Assembly: GCA_020425925.1 (NCBI GenBank)
Contig: JAGQRB010000333.1
Span: forward strand, 1-34,146
Reading direction: 5' to 3'
Source of the DNA: Planctomycetota bacterium
Lineage (GTDB): Bacteria; Planctomycetota; UBA1135; UBA2386
Length of the DNA: 34,146 bases
In this document: one piece after another, positions 1 through 8,700 of the stretch
Numbering within the stretch: position 1 is the stretch's first letter
Layout of the letters: the number at the start of each line of letters is the position of its first letter
Program-made: the position numbers and the translations under genes
The notes under the pieces: generated by a model
What the model saw: the letters and a program-made list of their open reading frames with translations, nothing else
What the model was told of the DNA's origin: nothing
The model's database searches: none

Positions 1-1971
1 CGGATACTGCGTGATCTCCTCGCCGTGCTTGCGGCGCACGAACATGTCGACCATGCCCGAGCCGAGCGGGCCCGGACGGTAGAGCGCCAGCACCGCGATC
101 ACGTCCTCGAACGTGCTCGGCTTGAGGCGGGTCAGGAGCTCGCGCATGCCGCTCGATTCGAGCTGGAACACGCCCTGGGTGTCGCCGCGCGCCATCAGCG
201 CGTAGGTCGCCTCGTCGTCGAGCGGCAGGTCGCCGATGTCGACCTCGACGCCGCGGGTTTCCTTCACCAGCCGCACGCATTCCTGCAGGATCGTCAGCGT
301 CTTGAGCCCGAGGAAGTCCATCTTGAGCAGGCCGACCTCCTCGAGCTCGGTCATCTGCCACTGGGTGATCACGTCCTCGCCGTTCTTGCCGAGCGGCACG
401 TACTCGGCGAGCGGCTTGTCGGCGATGACGACGCCGGCGGCATGGATCGAGTTGTGCCGCGCCTTGCCCTCGAGCTTGAGCGACAGATCGAACAGGCGCT
501 TGTGCTGCGGCGAGCTCTCGCGGATCTCCTTGAGCTCGGGGTCGCTCTCGGCGGCGGCGCGCAGCGAGGCGCCCGGGCCCTGCGGCACCTTCTTGCAGAT
601 CTTGTCGATGTCGGCGATCGGGAAGTCGAGCACGCGCCCGACGTCGCGCAACACGCCGCGACTCGCCATCGTTCCGAACGTGATGATCTGGCAGACGCAG
701 TCGTGCCCGTACTTGTCGCGCACGTACTGGATGATCTCGTCGCGGCGATTGCCGCAGAAGTCGATGTCGATATCCGGCATCGACACGCGCGCCGGGTTGA
801 GGAAGCGCTCGAACAGCAGCGAGTAGCGCATCGGACAGACGTCGGTGATCCACAGGCAGTAGGCCACGATCGAGCCCGCCGCGGAGCCGCGGCCGGGGCC
901 GACCGGGATGCCCATCTCACGGGCCTTCTTGATGAAGTCCCAGGTGATCAGGAAGTAGCTGACGAAGCCGAGCTTCTCGATGATGGAGACCTCGTAGTCG
1001 AGCCGCTGCTGGACCTCCGGCGTGATCTCGCCGTAGCGTTTGACGGCACCCTCGCGGCAGAGCCGGTGGAAGAACTCGTCCGGCGTCGTGCCGTCGGCCG
1101 GCTGGTAGACCGGCACGTGGTAGATCCCGAACTCGAGGTCGACCGCGCAGCGCTCGGCGATCGCGACCGTCTGCGCCAGCGCCTCGGGCCAGTCGGCGAA
1201 GTCGCTCGCCATCTGCGCGCGGGTCTTGAGGTAGAGATCGCGCGAGCTCATCCGGAAGCGGGTCTGGTCGGCGACCGTCTTGCCGCTCTTGATGCACAAC
1301 ATGATGTCGTGCGCCAGCCAGTCGGCCTGCGTGAGGTAGTGCACGTCGTTGGTCGCGACGCACGGAATGCCCATGTCGGCGCCGAGCCGCCGCAGCGTCT
1401 GCGAGACCTTGGTCTGTGGCTCGCAGGCGGTTTCGGCGACTTCGAAGAAGAAGTTGTCGGCGCCGAAGAGCTCGCGCAGCCGTCCGGCCGTCGCCCGCGC
1501 CGACTGGATGTCGTCCTGCAGGATCGAGGTCGCGATCTGCGAGCTCAGCGTGCCCGACAGCGCGATCACGCCCGACTTGTGGTGATCGAGCAACTCGAGA
1601 TCGGCGCGCGGACGGTAGCTGAAGCCCTCGAGCCAGGAGACGCCGGAGAGCTTGCGCAGGTTCTCGAAGCCGCTGTTGTCGGCAGCGAGCAGCGTGAGGT
1701 CGTGCGTCGGGTTGTCACCCGCGCGCTGCGGTTCCTTGTTGGTGCGAGCCGCGACGTAGGTCGTCTGGCCGAGGATCGGTTTGATGTCGTGCTTCTTGCA
1801 CGCCTTGTAGAACTCGACCGCGCCGAAGAGGTTGCCGTTGTCGGTGAGCGCGAGCGCCGGCTGGTCGTCCTCGGCCGCGGCCTTCACCAGCTCGTTCACC
1901 GCCGCCGGTGCCGCGAGCAGGCTGTAGTGCGAGCGCGTGTGGAGATGCACGAACGGAGGAGGCGCGCTCAT
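1..1971 (-). CDS. dnaE: DNA polymerase III alpha subunit, 3' end beyond window edge
   Basis: Catalytic subunit of the replicative polymerase. The first 657 residues are visible and the gene runs off the left edge. The N-terminus has a PHP domain beginning with an HLH motif at residues 9-11. The polymerase core follows, with GPGRGSAAGS and then PDIDIDF, where D400 and D402 match the catalytic Asp pair of E. coli DnaE (D401/D403). The third catalytic Asp is D552 in LLKMDFLGL. The position of the PHP domain and the domain order indicate DnaE and not PolC. The start is ATG at 1971: the conserved PHP region begins at once, and a promoter lies immediately upstream. There is no Shine-Dalgarno before this ATG, which fits a very short leader. 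It lies downstream of the carbamoyltransferase gene on the same strand, 101 bases away, but appears to have its own promoter. Confidence 0.97.
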   Translation of the reverse strand, partial: MSAPPPFVHLHTRSHYSLLAAPAAVNELVKAAAEDDQPALALTDNGNLFGAVEFYKACKKHDIKPILGQTTYVAARTNKEPQRAGDNPTHDLTLLAADNSGFENLRKLSGVSWLEGFSYRPRADLELLDHHKSGVIALSGTLSSQIATSILQDDIQSARATAGRLRELFGADNFFFEVAETACEPQTKVSQTLRRLGADMGIPCVATNDVHYLTQADWLAHDIMLCIKSGKTVADQTRFRMSSRDLYLKTRAQMASDFADWPEALAQTVAIAERCAVDLEFGIYHVPVYQPADGTTPDEFFHRLCREGAVKRYGEITPEVQQRLDYEVSIIEKLGFVSYFLITWDFIKKAREMGIPVGPGRGSAAGSIVAYCLWITDVCPMRYSLLFERFLNPARVSMPDIDIDFCGNRRDEIIQYVRDKYGHDCVCQIITFGTMASRGVLRDVGRVLDFPIADIDKICKKVPQGPGASLRAAAESDPELKEIRESSPQHKRLFDLSLKLEGKARHNSIHAAGVVIADKPLAEYVPLGKNGEDVITQWQMTELEEVGLLKMDFLGLKTLTILQECVRLVKETRGVEVDIGDLPLDDEATYALMARGDTQGVFQLESSGMRELLTRLKPSTFEDVIAVLALYRPGPLGSGMVDMFVRRKHGEEITQYP

Positions 1972-1980
1972 CGATCGTGC

Positions 1981-2008
1981 AGGCTACGCGATCGCGCGGG
2001 TCGTGCAA
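1981..2008 (-). promoter_or_regulatory. Predicted dnaE promoter with very short leader
   Basis: Read on the minus strand, TTGCAC (2008-2003) is separated by 16 bases from TAGCCT (1986-1981). Nine bases then lead to the ATG at 1971. The expected transcription start lies about 2-3 bases before the ATG, so the message would be nearly leaderless. This is a pattern match only. Confidence 0.6.
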
Positions 2009-2034
2009 TCGCGCACGCCGGCCCGGCGGCTTCC

Positions 2035-2068
2035 CCGGTTGTCCACAACCGGTCTTTCCACAACCGGT
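2035..2068. repeat. Perfect 18-bp palindrome plus a repeated half-site between the carbamoyltransferase gene and dnaE
   Basis: CCGGTTGTCCACAACCGG at 2035-2052 has 8-base perfect arms. The half-site CCACAACCGGT recurs in direct orientation at 2043-2053 and 2058-2068. The palindrome contains TTGTCCACA (2039-2047), one base from the E. coli DnaA-box consensus, and CTTTCCACA (2054-2062) is a weaker match. It lies 21 bases past the carbamoyltransferase stop and about 27 bases upstream of the dnaE -35 element. It could be a terminator hairpin (7-base stem, 4-base loop, no T tract), a regulator or DnaA binding site for dnaE, or both. Confidence 0.6.
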
Positions 2069-2072
2069 CGCG

Positions 2073-3071
2073 CTACTGCAGCAGCTGCATCAGGATCGCC
2101 TTCTGCACGTGCACGCGATTCTCGGCCTGGTCGTAGATCACCGAGCGTGGGCCATCGAGCACGGCGTCGGTGGCCGCGACGTTGCGCCGCACGGGCAGCG
2201 GGTGCATCAACAGCGCGTTGGCGGTCTTCTGCATCAGCTGCTCGTCGACCTTCCAGTCCTGCAGCGAGCGCTTGACCATCGCCTCGCGCTCCGGATCGTC
2301 CCAGTACTTGGTGCAGCCCCAGGAACGCGCGTAGAGCACCTCGGCGCCGCTGCAGGCCGTCGCGAGGTCGTTCTCGACCTCGACCGAGCCATCGGCGGCG
2401 CGCGCCAGCGTGCCGGCGTGCTCGAGGACTTCGCCGTCGACCTCGAACCCGAGCGGATGGGCCAGCGTGACGTGCATGCCGAGCAGTGCCGCGACGCGCA
2501 GGATCGAATGGGTCGGCCCGAGCGATTTCGGCTCGGGGTGGTTGCACCAGAGCAGAGTCAGTTTCTTGCCGGCGAGCTGCGGCAGGTGCTCGCGCATCGT
2601 CATCGCGTCGGCGATCGCCTGGCACGGGTGCTCGAAGCAGGTCTCGAGGTTGATCACCGGCACCGAGCTGTGCTGCGCGTAGCTGCGCAGCAGCAGCTCC
2701 TGGCGGTCCCGCTCCCAGGTGCCGGTCCGCGACACGGCGCGGACGCCGAGCGCATCGACGTAGCGCGACAGCGTGCGCGCGGCGTCGATCACGTGCTCCT
2801 CGGCGCGGCCGTCCATGACCGCCTGCTCCTCGGGCTCGAGCTCGTAGAGGTCGTGGCTGGAGAGGTTGATGCAGTGGCCGCCGAGCTGGACCATCGCGGT
2901 CTCGAACGAGACGCGCGTCCGCAGGCTCGGCTGGAAGAACATCATGCCGAGTGTCTTGCCGGCCAGGCCCTGCGTCAGCCGCTTGCCCTTGGCGCGCGAC
3001 GCGAGGTCGAGCAGGTCGTCGAGCTGCGGGCGGGTGAGATCGGCGGTCGAAAGGAAGTCGCGCTTGCTCAA
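2073..3071 (-). CDS. argF': N-acetylornithine carbamoyltransferase-type enzyme (AOTCase)
   Basis: Transfers carbamoyl from carbamoyl phosphate to an N-acylated ornithine, the route to arginine used by Xanthomonas and Bacteroides in place of free ornithine. The carbamoyl-phosphate loop SLRTR is at residues 49-53. Two features place it with the acyl-ornithine branch: the VMDGRAEEHV segment, where E92 aligns with Glu92 of Xanthomonas AOTCase (Pro90 in the succinylornithine enzyme), and HPLPVRRN near the C-terminus. Two departures stand out. P291 replaces the usual Cys of HCLP. A299 sits where Xanthomonas has Lys302, reported as carboxylated. The start chosen is TTG at 3071, giving 332 residues. 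It aligns exactly with the Xanthomonas N-terminus and has AGGA five bases upstream. An in-frame ATG at 3134 would add 21 unrelated residues and overlaps the predicted -35 element. Confidence 0.85.
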   Translation of the reverse strand: MSKRDFLSTADLTRPQLDDLLDLASRAKGKRLTQGLAGKTLGMMFFQPSLRTRVSFETAMVQLGGHCINLSSHDLYELEPEEQAVMDGRAEEHVIDAARTLSRYVDALGVRAVSRTGTWERDRQELLLRSYAQHSSVPVINLETCFEHPCQAIADAMTMREHLPQLAGKKLTLLWCNHPEPKSLGPTHSILRVAALLGMHVTLAHPLGFEVDGEVLEHAGTLARAADGSVEVENDLATACSGAEVLYARSWGCTKYWDDPEREAMVKRSLQDWKVDEQLMQKTANALLMHPLPVRRNVAATDAVLDGPRSVIYDQAENRVHVQKAILMQLLQ

Positions 3072-3105
3072 GGCTGTCCTGAAGGGCTCTCGGGATGACA
3101 GGAAG

Positions 3106-3134
3106 CGGATAGCTGAGCACCAGCTCGCCGGCAA
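3106..3134 (-). promoter_or_regulatory. Predicted promoter of the carbamoyltransferase gene
   Basis: On the minus strand, TTGCCG (3134-3129) is followed by 17 bases and TATCCG (3111-3106). The implied leader is about 28 bases and carries AGGA before the TTG start, which supports the shorter start. The leader also contains TGTCATCCCGAG (3099-3088), noted in the findings. Confidence 0.5.
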
Positions 3135-3178
3135 GGGAAGCGAACAGGTCGAATCGATCGTCGGCGTGGGCCCGGCGC

Positions 3179-3207
3179 TTGTCAGCGAGCGGTTCGTCAG
3201 GTGCAGT
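3179..3207 (+). promoter_or_regulatory. Possible tadA promoter
   Basis: TTGTCA (3179-3184), a 17-base spacer, then TGCAGT (3202-3207), 8 bases before the tadA ATG. The -35 element is good and the -10 poor. It is listed because the geometry matches other short-leader promoters in the window. Confidence 0.35.
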
Positions 3208-3215
3208 GGGCGGGC

Positions 3216-3686
3216 ATGACCGGTGAGGTGACGAGCTCGGATGAACGCTGGATCGCGCGCTGCCTCGAGCTCGCCCGAGCGGCCGAGGCGGCCGGGGAGG
3301 TGCCGGTCGGAGCGGTCGTCGTGGTCGACGGGGTCGCGCTCGGCGAGGGCCGGAACCGGGTCGAGGAGCGGCGCTCACCGCTCGCCCACGCCGAGCTGCT
3401 CGCGCTCGAGCAGGCGATCGCGGTGGCCGGCGAGAAGCGGCTGCCGGCTGCCGAGCTCTACTGCTCGCTCGAGCCGTGTTTCCTCTGTGCCGGCGCGGCA
3501 CTGCACGCGCGGGTCCGCCGGGTCGTGTTCGGGGCGCGCGACCCGAAGTTCGGCGCCGTGCGGTCGCTCGCGCGCCTGCTCGAGGACCCGCGCCTGAACC
3601 ACCGCGCCGAGGTCGTCGAGGGCCTCGGTGCCGAGACCAGCGCCGAGCTGCTGCGGGCTTTCTTCCGGGCGCGGCGATCCGGCTGA
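3216..3686 (+). CDS. tadA: tRNA-specific adenosine deaminase
   Basis: Zinc enzyme that deaminates wobble adenosine 34 to inosine, classically in tRNA-Arg(ACG). The 156-residue protein has the cytidine/adenosine deaminase signature: HAE at residues 58-60 (zinc-binding His and proton-shuttling Glu) and PCFLC, with C88 and C91 completing the zinc site. EPCFLCAGA is the form typical of TadA. ATG at 3216 was chosen because the deaminase fold begins soon after it; a GTG at 3201 would add five residues. It is divergent from the carbamoyltransferase gene across 144 bases. In Bacillus-type genomes tadA lies beside the SRP RNA gene and dnaX; here those genes lie about 18 kb to the right. Confidence 0.93.
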   Translation: MTGEVTSSDERWIARCLELARAAEAAGEVPVGAVVVVDGVALGEGRNRVEERRSPLAHAELLALEQAIAVAGEKRLPAAELYCSLEPCFLCAGAALHARVRRVVFGARDPKFGAVRSLARLLEDPRLNHRAEVVEGLGAETSAELLRAFFRARRSG

Positions 3687-3743
3687 CATCGCGCGCGGGG
3701 GCTCTACCTCACGTCGGCGTCGGCGCTCGCGCCGGATGTCGAG

Positions 3744-4913
3744 ATGATAACGAGCGCCCTCCTCGCAGCGGTTCTGGCACCGCAGGATCCTGTGCCGGAT
3801 CCGTCGCAACATCCGCACCCCCATCCGGTCGTGCGGCGGCACGACCCCGACGCGGCTGCGCCCGGTGAGCCGAGCGGTGGGATCGCGGACGTCGTGCGCT
3901 TCTCCGGCGTGATGACCGCGGCATGGCAACGCGAGCTCGGCGACCGTGGATTCCCCGACCGGGACGGCGGCGCGTTCGTGTTCGAGCCCGAGGTCGCGCT
4001 GCGGCTCGACCAGGACCGCGAGCTGCGCGCCCGGTTCGGCTTCGCCGCCGGCGACGGCATCAACCTCGGGTCAGCGTTCGCCGCCGCGTCGCCGTTCGCC
4101 GGCGATCTCGAATCGACCGTCAGCGACGTCAACGGTCGCGGTCGCGACACGTTGTTGATCGGCGAGTACTCGCAGCAGTTCGCGACCGCGGCGGCTGGGC
4201 GGCTGCGGCTCTCTGCCGGTGTGCTCGACGCCACCGAGTTCCTCGACGAGAACGCCTACGCCAACGACGAGCTGCACCAGTTCATGAACTCGGCGTTCGT
4301 CAACGACCCGCTGAGCATCGTGCCGTCCTACGACGCCGGCGCGGCGCTCGGCTGGGACCACGACGGCTGGTCGGCCGCGGTCGTTGCGATGCGGGTCGGC
4401 AGCAACGGCGACGGCCAGAGCTATTCGTTCTACGGCGGTCAGGTCGCGCGCCGCTGCGGCGAAGGCGCGACCGCGGGACACCTGCGTGCCACGATCACGG
4501 GCACGAGTGCCGACTTCCGCGACCGTGCCGACAGCCGCGACGAGGCGCGCTTCGGGGTGTCGCTGTCGGCCGACCGCGCGCTCGGCGACTGCCTCGGTGT
4601 GTTCGCACGCCTCGGCTGGCAGCACGACGCGGCGGCGGTCGACTACGACGGCGCGGTATCGGGCGGGCTGGCGGTCTGTGGCCGGGCCTGGGGCCGTGAG
4701 CACGATGCGATCGGCCTCGGCCTCGCCTGGCTCGACGGCGGCAACGGCCAATACCGTTCGGCCCGCATCGGCGAGCTGTTCGCCGCGTTTGCGCTCGGCG
4801 ACGGGATGACGCTGACCGGCGACGTGCAGTACGCCGACGAGAACATCGCGGCGAACGCCGGTCCCTCGCCGCGTGCGTGGACCTTCGGGATCCGCATGAC
4901 GCTCGACTTCTGA
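3744..4913 (+). CDS. OprB-like carbohydrate-porin family outer-membrane protein
   Basis: A 389-residue protein that looks like an outer-membrane beta-barrel of the carbohydrate-selective porin type. After a short hydrophobic N-terminus (about residues 2-12) and a His/Pro-rich stretch, the rest is alternating polar and hydrophobic strands rich in Gly, Ala and Asp. It ends in the aromatic residue Phe (MTLDF), as outer-membrane barrels usually do. The segment around residues 180-205 (MNSAFVNDPLS, then a GAALGW strand) resembles OprB-type porins. The signal peptide is short, so the true start might lie elsewhere, although no better in-frame ATG is apparent upstream. Family assignment rests on motif memory. 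The substrate cannot be inferred. Confidence 0.62.
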   Translation: MITSALLAAVLAPQDPVPDPSQHPHPHPVVRRHDPDAAAPGEPSGGIADVVRFSGVMTAAWQRELGDRGFPDRDGGAFVFEPEVALRLDQDRELRARFGFAAGDGINLGSAFAAASPFAGDLESTVSDVNGRGRDTLLIGEYSQQFATAAAGRLRLSAGVLDATEFLDENAYANDELHQFMNSAFVNDPLSIVPSYDAGAALGWDHDGWSAAVVAMRVGSNGDGQSYSFYGGQVARRCGEGATAGHLRATITGTSADFRDRADSRDEARFGVSLSADRALGDCLGVFARLGWQHDAAAVDYDGAVSGGLAVCGRAWGREHDAIGLGLAWLDGGNGQYRSARIGELFAAFALGDGMTLTGDVQYADENIAANAGPSPRAWTFGIRMTLDF

Positions 4914-5013
4914 GCCACCCCCCGACTCCGCGCTTTCTTCACGGGTTCGGCACGGGGGTTTCACCGCTCTCGACGACGGTCCTGCGTCCCCCAGGCATCT
5001 CCCGAGAACGCGT

Positions 5014-5706
5014 ATGTCCTCACTCCTCATGAAGGCGCTCGATCGTCTCTCCCGGATCCGTCCGCGCCAGGATCTCGACACGATCTGGCTGATCGCGGTC
5101 GCCGCCGCAGCCATCGGCCTCGGCGCGGCCGGCTACCGCACGCTGATCGACGGCGTTCGCCAGTCCAGCCTGCTGTCGGGCTTCGCCTGCCTCTGCACAC
5201 TGTTGGCGTTCGCGATCGGTGACCTCGGCGTCATCCGGGTCACGCGGGCGGCCCACGTCGACTGCCACCTTCCGGGTGCGCGGCTGTGGGACGTGCTGCT
5301 CGTCGTGCTGCACGGCTTCACGCTGAACGCGTTGGCGCTGGTTTGCATCGGTGATCCGATCGGCTTCGTGATCGGCCTGATGTTCCTGTTCGCGATCAAC
5401 GAGATCTGGCTCGCGCTGAAGCTCATGGAGCTGGATCGGTTGATCGATACCGCCAACAGCCGCGAGATCGCGGCGCGGATGCGGGAGTGCCGTCGTGCGA
5501 TCCAGAAGTGGATGCTGCTGAACGGTGGCTACGCCGTGCTGGTAACCGGCCTGCTGCAGCTGTCGCGGCTGTGGAACTGGTCGATCGAACTCAACGCCGT
5601 GTGTCTGGGGCTGACGATCGTCCGGGGCCTCGCGGACTTCGGTCTCTGCCACGTCTACTACGAGGCCGTGCTCGGCGGCGACTACCGGCGCGAGAAGCTG
5701 GCGTAG
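5014..5706 (+). CDS. Six-helix integral membrane protein of unknown function
   Basis: A 230-residue protein I do not recognise. About six hydrophobic helices are visible, near residues 23-45, 51-76, 90-112, 115-135, 167-190 and 192-217. Between helices four and five is a charged amphipathic stretch rich in Arg, Glu and Lys (about residues 137-166), probably cytoplasmic. There are no catalytic or cofactor motifs and no signal peptide. It lies 100 bases after the porin-like gene and could be co-transcribed with it, although I see no Shine-Dalgarno. It is convergent with the hydrolase gene, with a strong hairpin between them. No function is proposed. Confidence 0.7.
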   Translation: MSSLLMKALDRLSRIRPRQDLDTIWLIAVAAAAIGLGAAGYRTLIDGVRQSSLLSGFACLCTLLAFAIGDLGVIRVTRAAHVDCHLPGARLWDVLLVVLHGFTLNALALVCIGDPIGFVIGLMFLFAINEIWLALKLMELDRLIDTANSREIAARMRECRRAIQKWMLLNGGYAVLVTGLLQLSRLWNWSIELNAVCLGLTIVRGLADFGLCHVYYEAVLGGDYRREKLA

Positions 5707-5719
5707 CTCCGCTTCGCAG

Positions 5720-5755
5720 CGCGGCCCGGGTGACTCCTGGTCGCCGCGGGCCGCG
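5720..5755. terminator. Bidirectional terminator-like hairpin between convergent genes
   Basis: Perfect 9-base outer arms CGCGGCCCG (5720-5728) and CGGGCCGCG (5747-5755) enclose a second pairing, GGTGAC with GTCGCC (one G-T pair), around a TCCTG loop. A single bulged G lies at 5746. It sits in the 57-base gap between two converging genes, so it probably ends both. There is no T tract on either side. Confidence 0.6.
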
Positions 5756-5763
5756 GCTCGCGC

Positions 5764-8700
5764 TCAGTGGCCGACGTAGACGTCGAGCGCCATCGACGAG
5801 CCGATCGGCAGCGGGAAGCCGGTCAGCGCGAAGTCCCAGGCGAGCACCTGCGCGCCGAGCGGCAGTCCGGCGAACGCCGGATCGTTCGGGATCGGGATCG
5901 GCATCGAGCCGGTGCCGGTCGCGCTCGGCATCACGAGCAGCCGGGTCACCGGCGTCACGTAGCGCAGCAGGCAGGGTGGACCGCCGACGATCGGCGTGCC
6001 GGTCGGCGACGACGGCCCGATCTGCAGCAGGAACGAACCGAGGCCGGGCACCGGCAGGTTCGCGGCGGTGAGCTCGAAGCCGAGGTTGCCGATCACGGGC
6101 AGGCCGCCGGCGGTGCCGATCTCGGGCACGCCGAACGTCGTCGGACAACCCTGACCCGAGACGCTGACATCGGCTTCCCAGCCGACGAAGACGCCGAGCG
6201 AGACCTCGAAGCCGCCGTTCTGTGCGACGACCGCTGCGCTGCCTTCGCCGACCGCCGTCAGCACGCCGTCCGCCGACACCGCGACGACGTTCGGGTCGCT
6301 GGTGAGCCAGGTGGTGCCGAGCGCCGGCGACGTGACGTCGCGCTGGACGCCGTCGCTGAAGTCACCGATCACCGAGACGCCCTGTGCCTCGGCGACCTTG
6401 GTGAAGTACACCCGCTCGGTGTAGAGCTCGATGCCGGTCAGGGTCGCCGAGATCGTGACCGGGAACGCGATCGGGCCGTCGCCGGCGATGAACTGGCCCG
6501 CATCCTCGGCGATCGCCATCACCGAGAAGTCCCCGATCGACGTGGTCGGCACGGTGAAGGTCGCGCTGAACGGTGCGCTGTTGTCGACCAGGAACTCCTG
6601 CGACGAGCTCACGAACAGCACCGCGGTCGGCACGTAGCCGCCGAACGCCTGGACGTCGACCGTGACCGTCGCGCCCGGCGCGACCGGGCCCGGCGTCGTC
6701 GTGATCGTGATGCCCTCGCCCGCGGGCGCCGGCATCGGGTCGTCGCCGAACACCGGCGGTGCGAGGTTCGGCGCCGGGAACGCGGCCGCGAAGGTCGCAC
6801 CGGTGCTCCGGGCGTTGAGCAGCGTGACGCACTGCGTCGACGCCGGCGCGTGGCCGGTGATCGAGGTGTGGATCGAACCGAGGCCGCCGAACGTCGAGAT
6901 CGCGGCGCCGGCGAGACCGCCGTGCTGGCTCGGCAGCAGCACGATGAAGTCGTGCTCCTGGCCGCGGTAGATCGCCGCCGTGGTCGCGGCGCTGAGGAAG
7001 CCGAGCACGCGGAACACCGCGTTGTACGGCGGCGGCGCCAACGCCGATGCGGCGGCGAGGCCGATGTCGGCGACACCGATCGCCTGCGAGCCGCCGCGGC
7101 CGCCGATCGCGTGGCCGCGTACCGGCGTCGGGCCGATCGCCGCGAGCGCCGCGCTGCCTTCGGACAAGTCGTCGATCGCGCCACCGACCACGCTCATGCC
7201 GAGCCGTTCCATGCCGATGACGAGCAGGTCGCCGAGGAAGAACGTCTCGCGGATGCCCACCAGCAGGTTCGCGAACGGGCTGCCCCAGTGCGGCGTGTTG
7301 AGCGAGATCAGCTTGTGCAGATCGCCGCTGCCGAAGTTGTCGGGTCGCCGGTAGAAGCCGGTCGCGACGAACGAGCGCGCCAGCAGGCCGCCCATGCTGT
7401 GTCCGATCCAGTCGACCTGGGTCGACGCGATGCCGCGGCGGCGCTTGCTCGCGTTGGCCTGGTCGGCGACGCGGCGGACCTGGAAGCGGTTGACCGCGAT
7501 GCGGCCGGCGTTGTTGTTGGAGTAGTCGACCCGGCTGATGTCGAACAGCCCGCTCGACAGCAGCGGGTCGAACGCGTTCCAGGTCGCGGGGTTCGACCAC
7601 AGGCCGTGGCAGAGCACCAGCGGCGGTCGCTCGATCGTCAGATCCAGCGTGCCGTTCTCGACCGGGCCGGCCATCGGGGTGTAGGCGGTGTCGATCGTCA
7701 GCGTGCGCATGCGGGCGTTCTGGTCACCGGCGACGCCGGCGCGCACGAAGTCGAGCGGGGCGTGGAACACCGCGTAGGCCTTGTCGCCCTTCGTCGTGTT
7801 GACCGAGTTGACCGTCAGCATCGCGCCGGCCGGCGCCGCGCCCGGATTGCCGAGTGCGCCGTACTCGTCGGCGACGGTGAAGCCGGCGATCGTGAAGTCG
7901 ACCGTGCCCGGCGCCGGCAGGTTCATGCGCAGCAGCAGACGCGAGGTGCCGTCGGCGCAGATGCCGATCCGGGCCTCGCCGCCGGCCGCGAGGGTCTCGG
8001 GATCGTTGGTGAGATCGTTGCCGGCGAGGAACATCGCGTCGCCGCCGTCGAGGACCTCGAGACTCGAGAACTTCAGGTTGTCGATCAGCACGGCCGAGTC
8101 GAGGATGTCGTCGCCGAGATCGCCGATCCCGAACGCGATCGTGATCGTGTCGCCGGGCGTGACCGTGCCGCTCGCGGAGATCCAGTCGGTCAGCCCGGCA
8201 TCGGGCAGACCGCCGTCGAACACCGTGTCGACGCCCTCGGGATCCTCGGTGAAGATGTCGAAGCCGGTGCCGCCGGCATTCGACGTGAACGCCGGGAAGA
8301 AGCTCACGCTGTCGACCTCGATGCGGCGGCCGGCGCCGTCGAACGCGAGCTCCTGGGTGCCGCTCGAGGTCGTCAGGCGCGCCGAGAACGTGTCGTTGAA
8401 GCCGGCCTGCACGAAGTCCGGGTACTCCGCCGACAGGAACCGGCAGTCGAACGACAACGTCGTCGCGCCGGGCGGGACCGTGATCGTCAGGGTGACGCTG
8501 GCGGTGTCGTTGCCGAACGCGCCGCCGAACGCGCCGAAGCCGGTGCCGGGCTCGGGGCCCGAGGTGCCGGCGACGCCGGTCGACAGCAGCAGCATGTCGT
8601 TGCCCTGCTGCGGCGCGATGACCCCGAGCGCGGTGGGCGCGGTGATCTGCGAGCCGTCACCGACCGCGACGATCGAGCTCGCGGTGCCGGCCGGCAGATC

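Noticed and set aside
25..2136. A 703-codon open frame on plus across dnaE
   Set aside because: It lies opposite a clear dnaE with all catalytic residues, and the translated sequence is a GC-bias shadow.
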